NCBI GenBank assembly: GCA_014529385.2
Contig: CM043952.1
Span: forward strand, 58,734,119-58,798,118
Direction: 5' to 3'
Source of the DNA: Adiantum capillus-veneris
Taxonomy: Eukaryota; Streptophyta; Polypodiopsida; Polypodiales; Pteridaceae
DNA: 64,000 nt
The position numbers and the translations under genes are program-made. Under the pieces are notes generated by a model. The model saw nothing but the letters and a program-made list of their open reading frames with translations, was not told where the DNA came from and ran no database searches. Position 1 is the first letter of the stretch. Each line of letters begins with the position of its first letter. Shown here in pieces: positions 34,594 to 45,939 of this stretch.

Positions 34594-35589
34594 GTAAGAT
34601 GTGTCAAAGTCGTTACAAGGTACGTAGGAAAGCATTGATAGGCGGTGTGAAGGCTAGAAGGTTTCTTGGGTTTAGCCTCAAAGATTCAGATAGAGAATAG
34701 AGGAAACCTGTTCAACAAATGGAAACAGTTACATAAAGTGGTTAAAGACAATGATGGTGGTGGGGCAATCCAAAATCACAAGGCGAACGTGTGGAAATCA
34801 CTAGATAAAATTTTCCACTACGTTGAGAAGCATTCTTGGGAACAAAGTAAGCTCACATCATTTCAAGCAGCCTTGCTGGATTGGAAGAAGGCTTACCTTA
34901 CAGGGTGGGGTGGGAAACATATCACACATTACATGGTGGGTTAGCATTATATGTATAAAAAATAGAAATTTTAAATTGTACTCTACTGACCATTTTGTTT
35001 TATTTCAATGAAGCACATATTGTTCAACCATGGTCCATAATTTCCCAATACATACGGCTCATTATCAATATGGTCCACACAAGGCATGGAAAAAATCCAC
35101 TACATGGCAAGAACAGGCTACTTTAAGCACACTTGACATGGGGGAGGAAAGGAAAAGGCCAATATCCTATTAGAGTTACACCAATGGACTTATAGACGAC
35201 TAATTCATAGAGCAAGGCAGAAGGAGCTCCTTAAGAGCTCAAAAAGTACACAGTCTTTACAACACATCCACAAAGAGAAGAAACGGATGGCTTGGGGAAA
35301 TTCAAATGCGGGGAGTGCCACGCGAGGTGGTGACAGTCACAAGTCAGGAGCAGGAGAAGATGGACCTGAGGGAGAAGATGGACCTAAGCCCATCGTTTTT
35401 ATCCTCTTTGATACACTTACTTCTTCCTCACTTTGTACCTCTCCAATGTGAAAGCTCTGTAGAAGAGCTCGTTCCTCTATTGATGGTTGCATCCCCACGG
35501 GCATCAGGCATCTTGTTTTCCTCAAAAATAGCCGCTTGTTGTATGGATCTAAGCTCTCTGGGTCTTCAACCCCTGCAGCCAGAGCCTGA
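34594..35589 (+). pseudogene. intron-containing pseudogene of an unnamed family, 3' part
   Basis: Past the copia copy, the frame of the 5' part resumes exactly (EEDRK then MCQSRYKVRRKALIGGVKAR), with a stop at 34698 and a +1 shift to NRGNLFNKWKQLHKVVKDND. It continues through a Trp-rich helical stretch to KHITHYM. A 78 bp intron (34936-35013, GTGGGTTAGC...TTTCAATGAAG) follows. The last exon reads HILFNHG, GSLSIWSTQGMEKIHYMART and GYFKHT, then a His-Gln-Trp segment and a Lys/Arg-rich stretch. It ends GSSTPAARA at 35589 after stops at 35038, 35134 and 35449. The pattern THYM-HIL..HG, IWS.QG.EK.HY.AR looks like a conserved C-terminal signature that I half-recognise from unnamed plant and invertebrate proteins. 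Confidence 0.6.
34936..35013 (+). other. GT-AG intron of the unnamed pseudogene (78 bp)
   Basis: Starts GTGGGTTAGC and ends TTTCAATGAAG. Splicing joins THYM directly to HILFNHG in frame. Confidence 0.65.
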
Positions 35590-35699
35590 GATGTGTAGGA
35601 CATGAAATAGAGGGCTCTCAGTGCTTGTCACCCATACCCAATGCAAAAGACGGGTAGAGAAAACTATTTCTCAATCAGAATTAGTCTTTCTACTTTTAG

Positions 35700-36127
35700 T
35701 GGGAGAGGGTGCCCACCACACAATCTTGTAATAACTTTCATTGCAAAGAGTGGGAACTTTGCATTGTCCTCAAAGTATTCCTTGTGGTATATTATGATCT
35801 ACAAAACAATAGTAAAACATTAATGGTCCGTAAGTCAGATCAGTACAATTGCTAAGTACTTGAATTGTTTCTAGAACCTTTTTGTGGTTGAAACACCTGA
35901 TGTAGTGAGACAACGCTGCATCCTCGGCTTGTACTCCATGACAAGCCCTTGTCGTGAACCTCCCGCTCTTTCAAGGAAAATATCATCATACACTAGCACC
36001 TATCAACAAAAAGATTGATCATGATATTATATCATTGGGCCATCTCCAATACCATTTGAATGCCTTTAAAAATTACCATCAGATTCTCGTCCATTTCTAG
36101 CATCGACCTTCCCCACAAGTGAATAGA
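35700..36127 (-). other. weak minus-strand coding-like stretch
   Basis: The minus strand near 35930-35730 reads AEDAALSHYIRCFNHKKVLE and on through FVDHNIP with scattered stops. It is in line with the better frames to the right, so it may be the 3' end of the same unknown unit. No family is recognised. Confidence 0.25.
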
Positions 36128-36655
36128 CTAACTATTCATTACCTGAGCTCTGGGTGCCACGGGCCTACCCATGTTTTCCAAGCCGAGTTGTTTTGTTGTT
36201 GATTGAAACTGCTCATTTGTTGGAAAATTGGCCTCTCCGGACTTTACTTTAGTGAATGTATCTTTGATCAATTGCCACCCTAAAGTGAACTGTGAGTCAT
36301 GGACAGCTGTGTCAGCAATAAGATGTTGGTCCACTCCATCATCTTCCACAAATCCCATGTTTTCCTCACAAAAATTTTCAATTGTAGCTAGGCAGTAGTC
36401 CTCTCATATATTCAGCTCATGAATGATCTCTGTGAGCAAAACATAGTGATTACCACCCGCCATAGCAAAGCTGGGAGCGTAGTTCAGAGACAAAGTCACT
36501 TCCTTATTTTGGCTTTCTTGCTTGCATCCTAATGCTGCATCCACAAGAGAAGCAAGAGTTAAGCCCGAATCAAATGTTTCCTTTAATACCTCTACCCACT
36601 CTTCTTCTGGGTCAAACTGCACCTCCACATCTTCTACCTCTTCCTCCGGCATCAA
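36128..36655 (-). pseudogene. unrecognised minus-strand coding segment with one in-frame stop
   Basis: From 36655 leftwards the frame reads MMPEEEVEDVEVQFDPEEEW, an acidic start, then a mixed helical segment (VLKETFDSGLTLASLVDAAL) to a TGA at 36406-36404. The same frame runs on through EDYCLATIENFCEENMGFVE to a stop at 36128, so about 175 codons share one frame with a single nonsense codon. Composition is that of a soluble acidic protein. I see no catalytic motif and no clear start context. It may belong with the segments at 36748-37992. Confidence 0.4.
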
Positions 36656-36747
36656 TGGACAACTACCAAAAGTTGTTGACTAGGAAGTCTCTGACTCACC
36701 ATCCATCTGCAAGTACAAGTAACAGACAAACCTGTGGTAGAATTCTA

Positions 36748-37209
36748 CTAAGAGACTCTAGGCAGAGGGATTCTAGAGGTGTAAGTCACGTCAGGAGCTG
36801 TATTGTCCCTATGGGTGTTCATGGAAGCCCTAGACCCCGTTGACCCTAAAGGCCTTGTGTTTGGAAAGCGTTCATGCCCAAAAGACTCTTCTACTTTGGT
36901 TCTTACTGGAATTACATGCCCAGTCTTTGGTCTCGTGTGAGTAGTCGTGGTTTTCACCTCTTCTAGATTTACATAGTATTGGTGGAGTGGTCCATCAAAA
37001 TATGTATATCTTTTTAACTCCTTACGATCCATAGGAGATTACTTTCGGCCATACTTGTCTATTATGACCACCTGAATACTTCTCCCCTCTGTGTTTTTGC
37101 GATCGGTCAGTTCCTTGATGCGGGGTTCATCACATCTATAATAGAGTGTTTGTTCTCCATTATTGAATTTATATAGCCCCATGTAAGTGTCGTCTATATT
37201 AAGAAAACT
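36748..37209 (-). pseudogene. unrecognised minus-strand coding segment (second copy of a duplicated block)
   Basis: Read leftwards, an open frame gives DDTYMGLYKFNNGEQTLYYR, then RSIQVVIIDKYGRK, a TAA, and in the same frame MDRKELKRYTYFDGPLHQYY followed by a Thr-rich linker and a basic end. The first block repeats the end of the neighbouring segment at 37306-37602. No family is recognised. Confidence 0.4.
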
Positions 37210-37430
37210 ATCTCATTGGTGTGTCCAAGAGCACTTGCAGCCATACTTGTCTATTATGAACACCTGAATACTTCTCCCCTCTGTGTAAGTGAAAACGTAC
37301 AGTTTTTAACGATTGGTCCGTTCCTTGATGCGGGATTCATCACATCTATAATAGAGTGTTTGTTCTCCATTATTGAATTTATATAGCCTCATGTAAATGT
37401 TGTCTGTATTAAGCCGTTCTATCTCATTGG
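37049..37430. repeat. partial tandem duplication (offsets 192 and 210 bp) in the minus-strand unit
   Basis: CCATACTTGTCTATTATGA starts at 37049 and 37241 (192 bp apart), and TTCCTTGATGCGGG starts at 37111 and 37321 (210 bp apart). The 18 bp difference is an extra stretch (AAGTGAAAACGTACAGT region near 37289), so the copies have since gained or lost sequence. Confidence 0.9.
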
Positions 37431-37602
37431 TGCATCTGAGCATCGCGTTTTGCTTATCCATTTTGCGTGGCTTGTCTGCTAGCTCTTCATCTATCTTGTC
37501 CTTGGTGCCAGTCATCCCCCATTTGTCCACAATAAAGGGGTTATGAACCAGTAGGTACATCATTATCTCTGTGTCAAAATATCTATCCCCATCATAATCC
37601 AC
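37306..37602 (-). pseudogene. unrecognised minus-strand coding segment (first copy of the duplicated block)
   Basis: A 98-codon frame: MDYDGDRYFDTEIMMYLLVH, then IVDKWGMTGTKDKIDEELAD, a Lys-rich helix and a C-terminal LYKFNNGEQTLYYRCDESRI that recurs in the next segment. It reads as a folded soluble protein with many Asp/Tyr residues. No motif allows a family call. Together with 37630-37992 it may be ORF1 or gag of the minus-strand element whose primer site lies at 39996. Confidence 0.35.
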
Positions 37603-37629
37603 ATCTACAAGGTCTCTGAACTCGCTTGG

Positions 37630-37992
37630 TTAATTTTCCAACTTAACACAGTAGCGGTCCATTCCATCCTTATAGATTTTAGCCTTAAGCACATTTTCAA
37701 ATTGAAAATTTGAATACAACAGTTTTACATCAACCACAAGTTGAGAAGGACCTGCCCCCATGGAAGCTGTTCCCTTATGGTTCAACCTGTTGGAATCCTC
37801 AATCATTAGGCTGTATGATCTTTCTGACAAGGTGTCAGAAAAACTTTCCTCTAGAATAGGTTCTAGAGGATACAATGCTCTTTGATTCACGCTTCCTTTA
37901 GTAGAGTGATTTCTCCCTTGGTCTAAGATGTTGGGATTTCTATTCTGGTACAATCTCCCTGATCGCAAATTCATGAAAAATTGGTATTGCAA
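37630..37992 (-). CDS. unrecognised minus-strand segment starting MQYQFFMNLRSGRLYQ
   Basis: A 120-codon frame with a basic N-terminus (MNLRSGRLYQNRN), a Ser/Glu-rich middle (EESFSDTLSERSYS) and a mixed C-terminus. It is the first reading frame downstream (leftward) of the minus-strand gypsy-type PBS at 39996-40013, separated by 2 kb of non-coding, palindrome-bearing DNA. That place would fit an additional ORF ahead of gag, known in some Tat-type elements. This is position-based inference only. Confidence 0.35.
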   Translation of the reverse strand: MQYQFFMNLRSGRLYQNRNPNILDQGRNHSTKGSVNQRALYPLEPILEESFSDTLSERSYSLMIEDSNRLNHKGTASMGAGPSQLVVDVKLLYSNFQFENVLKAKIYKDGMDRYCVKLEN

Positions 37993-38287
37993 AATCTAAA
38001 ACGGGTTACCTCAGTAGCTAGCTTGAATTCCCAGTTTTAATCTTACTTGTTGGGTAGTATTCTCTAGTACCTGCAATCTATCAAAGAATGCTTGATAGCT
38101 GTGAATTTACAACTCTCCTATTAGTCCTAGCTTTCAATTGGAAAAATTTAATGAGGTTTTTCAATGACACACAATTTTATCACAACATCAACAACTCAGG
38201 TTCAATTTCAAATTTGAAAAAGCCACCAGGTTCCTGTGGACTACCTCTCTATGTGGTAAACTTTTGTTTTCGTTTTGACTTAGAGGA

Positions 38288-39461
38288 ACATGGATCACGA
38301 TACATATTGGGAATCCAAATTGACTTTTCTTGGTTCCATCAGGTTCAACATGATTAGTAGGCACTATGGCATAAATTTGTTTGGAAATGGACCTCTAGAT
38401 TTAATATTCAGTTAATTCTGACACTTTGTAGAAGTTTCTGCTAGTTTGGGCTTTTAGTCTAGTTTTTTGTATCCAATTTTAATTTTGAAAAGACCATAAA
38501 CTCCTTGTGATGTCCTCTAGATATGGTGCAAATTTTGCATCAAAATGTGACATAGGAACATGGATCGCGATCCATGTACCTCAGTTCCAGAATGTATTGA
38601 AACTTGACACACAGCTGGTTCTTGGTCTGCTAATGCTGGCTATATGGTTTTTGAGTGCTTTGGAGTTTTTTAGATCAACCAAAAGTCAGTTTTAGGGTCT
38701 ATTCTAGTGGTTTTCCCCTTGACCTGATTTTTGCCCTTTTGGCCCACCTTTTGACCTTTTTTGATAAAGGTTCTTTGGGAGAAAGTACTTTAAATGCTAT
38801 CACTTTTCTTCCTATCAACTACTAGCTCAAAATTCCAAAAAGGTACATGGATCGCAATCCATGTTTGGAATGATTTTTTTGTGAGTTAGTGATAAAGTGC
38901 ACAGTGTTTGGAATGATTTTTTGTGAGTTAGTGATAAAGTGCACAATGGTGCTCTTTCCCAAATCTTTCTGGATTTGACCAACTTTTCCCAAGTCAAAAG
39001 CAAGATTTTGTGTCAACTTTGCAGTTTTTACAAACAACTCCTTTTTTGGTATTTTGATCAGGTTCTTTTACTTTTTTACTATGGCTCCTTTTGAAAAAGT
39101 TGTTCCCTTAGTAATCAGGAGTACACTGGTCCAATTTTACTGTCAAATGTCTACGAGGTACATGGATCGCAATCCATGTTGAGAAGAATCTAGTCACGAT
39201 TTTTGGTTTTGTTGGTTCCCTGCTTCTATTTGATCCCAACTCTCTGCCCTTTTTAAATTTAGACGAGTAAAAGTTCAGTTTTTTCCAATTTTCCTCAATT
39301 TTCAAGGTTTGCTCTGCTACATCCAATTTCTATATTTAAAGGATCTTTTAGCACTCTATTTCTAACCAAACTCAAGGTTCTGATGCCTGAGAGCCTATTC
39401 TAAGCAAATAAAACAATTTTAGCTCATTTTGCCAGAAAGGTACATGGATCACGTTCCATGT
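38288..39461. repeat. degenerate repeats, about 270-315 bp apart, each with a 20 bp palindrome
   Basis: The palindrome ACATGGATCGCGATCCATGT is perfect at 38558-38577. Near-perfect forms stand at 38288, 38845, 39160 and 39442, with spacings of 270, 287, 315 and 282 bp. A worn sixth copy is at 40328. Four of the six are preceded by AAGGTAC/GAGGTAC-like bases. The rest of each unit is poorly conserved, so this is an old tandem array in which the palindrome was kept. A 52 bp local duplication (GGAATGATTTTTTTGTGAGT...) occurs at 38867-38945. Confidence 0.75.
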
Positions 39462-39995
39462 TGGACATGCAATTTAGAAATTTTTTGCACAGTCTGTCTC
39501 TAGCAAGCTTGTCTATCCCCTTTTTGAAAGTTTTGTTGGGTTTGGTTTAGTTTTGAATCTCTGACCATCAATTTTTCAACTTTTTAGAGTTATGGTCTTC
39601 GGCACCAAAATAAGGTTCTGGAAGTTTTTTCCTTGATCCTTTTGGCTCCGAATGATGGTGTAAATTGTTACTTATCCTACTCCTATAAACTAAATTAGAT
39701 GCACAAACATAAATGAATTTAACAGTACAGAAACGACAACGAAGTGTGTGGTGAAACAATGTTTTCCAAGCATGGGAAAATCAAAGAACGAATTACTCTC
39801 TTGTACTTCACTAACAACTTTCTTTGCTCATAAGGAGTAGCACTGGCTAGTCTCGGACTCCAGTCTCTACTAAGTACTAAACCTACGTCTATAGTTGCTT
39901 TACTATCTATGTGTAAGCGGAATGGGTGTCAAAAGCTTTGGGAGGGTTTTTGTTTTTGTTTTTACATTGAGTCACTCACCACCTAAGGATCGACT

Positions 39996-40013
39996 TCCCC
40001 GGCAGCGGTGCCA
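39996..40013 (-). other. gypsy-type primer-binding site on the minus strand, with LTR to its right
   Basis: The minus strand reads TGGCACCGCTGCCGGGGA, differing slightly from the TGGCGCCGTTGCCGGGGA type used by plant Tat/Athila gypsy elements. Two bases to the right (plus strand) is TGTTAGCGAGTCGCC at 40015, which would be the inner end of a 5' LTR read on the minus strand. Internal sequence should therefore run leftwards from here. The outer end of the LTR was not found. Confidence 0.6.
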
Positions 40014-40494
40014 ATGTTAGCGAGTCGCCGCCAACTGACGTCTGCAGTGAGCTAGCATAGCTTTTTTGTACTAACATAATGTCAATATGCAAGGAAGCGA
40101 CTCGGGATGGGGCACGGAGACTTGATGAGAGTGTGAATCTCACCACAGTGAACTCAGAGGGCTACTCATACTATAACAAAAGGAAATCAACCTCTTCCTA
40201 GTTAGAGAACCAATATGCGTCCAGTCTCACAGCCCTAGGTCATCATGCCTTTTTGGCATTCAAACAAATGTGGAATGAAACGCCTAGGGGCACAATTCTA
40301 CCAAGTTCTGCAGCCATCTGAGAAGGTACATAAATCACGATCCATCACAAAAAATGTGCAAAAAACTGAAACAAAACTATACGGAAAGGTCCCCCTTAAG
40401 CATAGAAACACTTATCTAACAACAAAATATCAAAAAACAACCATTGAAGACCTCAAATGAATGCATTTAGCTCACAAATAATGCATCACGAACC

Positions 40495-40531
40495 ACAATT
40501 AATGTAACCACAAAATGGTTACATTAATTGT
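40495..40531. repeat. perfect 16 bp stem hairpin, 5 nt loop
   Basis: ACAATTAATGTAACCA and its exact reverse complement flank CAAAA. The stem is AT-rich and has no U tract that would suggest a terminator. Confidence 0.9.
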
Positions 40532-41074
40532 AGAGAAAGAGACAAGGAACACAATGTGCTATTCGGAAATGAATTGTGATTACCAGTCCAGGAGAAAAGT
40601 GGATTACAAATTGTAGCAGCAAGAGGCTTCTCACAGTGAACGTTCAAACTCCTCCAAGCTAATGATTGTGTGTTAGTAGAAAACTAAGGGTTTTGACTTA
40701 AAAGCTAAGGGGACTTTCCCGTGGCCATTCGGCCACTTACAAGGGGTGTCGACTCAGAGAGGTGAAGAGGGCATGACAAAAATATATTACAATTAAGAAT
40801 CCTTATTAACTAAATTACACCGCTTCTTTCAAAAAACTGAGTGAGTACTACAAGGTTTGATGTACATCCGCCTTCTGCGTGTCAATTTGCTGTGTCCATC
40901 AAACACCTTAGATGGAGAGATCATGGAAAATTGGATAAGTGGATGTCGACTTTGTAAGTACCAGCTACCATTGAGACTAATGACCTTTTGCAAAGGATGC
41001 ATGTAGCAAAGGAAATTAAGCTTAAACAATAGTAGGGGATTGAGGAAGTCTAAGAGGAAGCACACATTCAAGTT
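40532..41074. other. unassigned sequence
   Basis: No coding frame or repeat is recognised in this 0.5 kb apart from short chance frames. Confidence 0.4.
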
Positions 41075-41515
41075 ATGAAACAAAATGCAACAAGGAAATC
41101 AGTTCTACCGCTCAATACCCTACAGATTCAACCCCTAGTAGATGATGAGGTAGAAACTGATGACAAATGGCAGGATGGATTGGACATGTGTATAACCATA
41201 ACCCTGAAGGATGGGTTTAAAGTCAATGTACTAGATGATACAGGTGCATGTCTTCATGCAATCAACTACACAACGTACAAAAAAGAAACAACCCAACCAC
41301 TTGAACATTGTAGAGCACAAGTCAAAGGTTGACATAAAGAGTTGACACCAACATTGGGAGCAATCAATCTCAATGTCTTTGTGCATGGATTTTTTTGTCT
41401 ATACACCTTCATTTGCATTCCAGATGAGCATATGAATGAAGATATGGTTCTAGGAGTTCCATGGATGCACACTTACAAAGCAATTAGGGTTGGGATGATA
41501 GATTTCTTGAATTAA
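41075..41515 (+). pseudogene. retroelement aspartic-protease remnant
   Basis: One frame of 147 codons with a single TGA (41330-41332). It contains FKVNVLDDTGACLHAI, the D-T-G-A active-site signature of retropepsins preceded by hydrophobic residues. About 75 residues on comes EDMVLGVPWMHTYKA, the usual hydrophobic-Leu-Gly second half of the fold. Wording is closer to gypsy or pararetrovirus-type proteases than to copia. The following kilobase has broken plus-strand frames (for example at 42079-42390) without an RT motif I can place. It could be an old gypsy or an old endogenous pararetrovirus-like copy; no family call is safe. Confidence 0.6.
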
Positions 41516-42078
41516 CCCTCAAGGGTGGAAAAGCATGAGTAGCTTTTGCTTATATCCATGAAGAATGGAAAGCTACCCTCCACACTTTGAAGCTCCCCAA
41601 CTCAAGTCCTATGTCCGCTCTTTGATGCAAAATTCATCCGCACAAAACCGGCATGCAAGGAACCATGAAATTTTGGGTACTGAAGACCCAACTCGCTACC
41701 AATCCTACATATGAGCAAAGAAGAAGAGTATCAAAGGCAAATAGAAAATCTCCAAGGTGATTAGACACAACAAAATTTCAATTCAAAGATAAAGCACCTA
41801 CTTTTGAAGAAGGTACGAAAGAGCTAGTAGGGACAAAGATGGAGGCTCTCTAGTTCTTACAAAGCATAAACTCAACAAAAATGTCTAGCTTTGCCCAAGA
41901 AGAAAAAGATATAGATCCAGTGCCTGAAGGGCCATTGGACTGCAAAAGCTAAAAAGGAGCTCAAGGTTTACATAATACAAGAGATTGTAGATATCTAGGA
42001 GGAGGCAATGGAGTGGGAAGGCCAAATATTGCATTCTGCTAATGTAGCTTAATCCACTTCATAGAAAATAATTGCTAC

Positions 42079-42390
42079 TTGGCATCAACAATCCCTTCTC
42101 TATCCCCACTAAACAAGTACAAAGTGCTCAAATTAAAGGAAAGATTAAACAAGGATCAGAAAGCAGATGCATTAGACCCACATCCCCTGTTGAGAAAGAC
42201 ATGGTTAAAGAGGCATCTCAGATACACAATTTTCTACACTCCAAGCTCCATCGGGGAGATATGCAAGGACACTATTTTTTGCATGATGCCTAGAGTCAGA
42301 AGTTGGGGAAAGCCACCAAAAACTATTGAAGAAACATCCTACCTAGATAAATTACCCAAGGCTCACCCCACCCAAAGAATAAGCAAATAA
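42079..42390 (+). pseudogene. unrecognised frame downstream of the protease remnant
   Basis: A 104-codon frame rich in Lys and Pro (SLSPLNKYKVLKLKERLNKD). It continues a coding-like stretch on the protease strand and is probably part of the same element. No diagnostic motif was seen. Confidence 0.3.
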
Positions 42391-42619
42391 GGATTACATG
42401 ATAAAGACGCTCATAGAAGCCATGGAGATCTTCAAGCCCATCCATGATCTTGCATGTATTATGATGATCAAGATAGCCAAAATGATCCTCACCTCCATAA
42501 AGACCTTCCAAGTGGTAGAAAAAAGTGATGGACCATGGGTGGCTTTTTTGGAAGGGAATGAAGGGCTATGCTATGATCTCTAGGATCAACCAAGTGACAC
42601 GGATTTTTTGCCAGAGTCA

Positions 42620-43654
<1,035 letters not shown>

Positions 43655-43699
43655 TTGGCGTCGCTCTGCTATCGGGGATGAGAGCCCTAGGTAGATGAC

Positions 43700-45930
43700 C
43701 TTAGACTAGTCCTATGAGGTAGAAGTCCCTCTGGTTTGCAAGAGTCTTGTTATTTTATTTTAGTTAGGATCCAAGAATTGGACTTGTGAGATCTAGGAGA
43801 GGTGCTAGGGAGCGTGTAGATTTCCTCCATAGGTAGGGTAGAGGGGCTAGTTGTGGTACGGCCCCCACATGACAGAAAAATGAACCCTTATTATATTACA
43901 CTTGATGACCAAAAGAAGCACAAAAAAGAGGAGCTGGAACGGCTAGCTGATTTGAATTAACATCATGCCACTGGCTAGCACATGGGCTCAAGCCTCTGTG
44001 GCTACATTTTACCTCTTTTGGCCTTGGTTGGTGTTCTTATTCATGCCGATTTTTGATACACATGATTTCAAAAATGGTGCCATAACTATTGGCTCTCAAA
44101 CCAAACCAACCCCAAATTAATTCTCCTGAAAGCTTGTGAGAAGGCAATTAAAATGAGCTGCCCAGTAGAAGAAATTGAGCACAGAGGAGAGAGAATGAAG
44201 CTCCCCAAGTTAATTGTACCCTTAGTGGCTCCTCTACCCTAGTATTAGTCATAGTTTAGTGTTGAGGGAGTGTGGGTGATTTGTGAGGTGATAAAAACAA
44301 TATCTAGTCCATGTGAGGTGTGAGGCAGTGAAGCATTTTCTAATCATAAATGCAACACCCCTTATGATGTGTAGGAGTAGTTGATTGGAGGAAATTCCTA
44401 TCAGCATCATCAATTTAAACTTGATTAATCACCTTGTTAAGTCACGAAGCCGTTAACAACCCCCTTAATCTTGTAAAGGGAGCTTAAACTCCTAGTTTTC
44501 AATTAGTTCAAGTGATGATGCTGCTAACAGCCCGCCTTGGTCATTGATTAAACTAAATTCAAAGTATTATTCAATTAATTGATTATTACGATGATTGCAA
44601 GAGTTGTTAGTGTCTATCATTCTCTCTCACACACACCTCTCACAGCCAAAGGCCCCGCACCTGCCCGACACATATCCCCTGATAGCGGCATGCTCCAAAA
44701 CATGCGACTCTAACTGCCCTTGAATTATGCAATCTTCAATCTTGTTCTCTATGTCATTTGTTATGCTTCAATTATTGTCAAAAGATCTACAAACTATCTC
44801 TATGTGGCATTCTCTGATTATCTGATCTCGTCCTGATAGCTCTCCTTGTTTATGATCTAGAGCTATTCAACACAGATTTATTTGCTTGTGTGCGTGTTCG
44901 CGTTTAAATCCTAGAAAAGTTCAATTTATAAGGGAAAAATACAACAAACAAGATTTTTGGAATGTTTGTGCATGACTGAATGATGTTGAGCACATAAGAA
45001 AGCATATCCAAGAGATCCATTAAGAAAACTTGCAATTCTACAACTCTAGACTTCATATGTGTATGATGTCAAAAATGGAAAAACGAGAAACTTGTGATTT
45101 TGAGCATACCTTTGCATGAAAATCGATAAAAGTGCTTGAAAACTAGTGCTACAGACTTGGGATGCTTGTGGATAAGTTTTGGACAAAAATCCATCAACAA
45201 ACATCATAGATGTATGATGTCTGAGGAGTGAATCTGGCAAGCCAAATTGACCTTTTGACATTATATTTGTTTGGTTGGGATTAACCTCTAGTTATACCAA
45301 CCAAAATGGTAGAGTACTTAAGTGAGAATCACTATTTATAGAGTTGCAGAGCTAAAAGTTTTATACAGATAGTCAAAACCAAGGATCCTATAAGTGGATG
45401 ATCATTTTGAAGCGCAAATTACTTTACATGTTGAAGAAGCAGTTTGAAGGAAAATTAGACCAAAGAGTAGCTGCAAGCAAACTTCTAAAGTAAGAGGTTT
45501 GAGTTGTTAGTTTTTTGTGTGAAAGAATTGGTGAATTTCAAATCTACTAGGTGTCTTCAGAGAAACCCAAGAGTGGGAGGAGATCAGGTTAGCTAGTGTT
45601 GACAAAAGAGAGTGTACACCAAGCAAGGATAGATCCACTAGAACTAATCATAGAGGATGTCAGTGGATGGCTAACCAACAACTTGGAGGTTTCCAACAGC
45701 AAGGGACTATGGGAGGTAGCACCTCCCAAAAACCCTTAAACATACCCAAATACACAGAAATCTTCCTAAAGGGAACAATTGCCATGGAGCCCAATCAGTC
45801 CCTCTTAATGTCTTCGGTTGGAAATGGGGGTATAAACTATAGCACCCGCATATGAGATACAGTGAACTAAGTCCTTCACTACATATCACTCTAGACATGC
45901 ACTCGAATATCAGTCTGGAGGAGACAATGG
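43700..45930. other. unassigned intergenic sequence
   Basis: No gene, RNA or named repeat is recognised over 2.2 kb. Reading frames are short and scattered on both strands. Confidence 0.45.
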
Positions 45931-45939
45931 ATGTTCAAG

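Larger units (their letters stand above)
29049..34598 (+). mobile_element. complete Ty1/copia retrotransposon, copy 2, with GTAAG target duplication
   Basis: The element 29054-34593 (5540 bp) has two 192 bp LTRs (TGTTGGGG...TCCTTCA), a Met-tRNA PBS two bases after the 5' LTR, a 1.1 kb leader, a gag-pol region and a polypurine tract against the 3' LTR. It is flanked by GTAAG at 29049-29053 and 34594-34598. The LTRs differ at three positions by my count, so insertion was fairly recent. It lies in the same orientation as the pseudogene it interrupts, and that reading frame continues across the empty site. Confidence 0.97.

Noticed and set aside
36128-37992. Endogenous large-DNA-virus or other viral insertion
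   Set aside because: The protein style is unusual, but no capsid, polymerase or helicase motif supports a viral origin.
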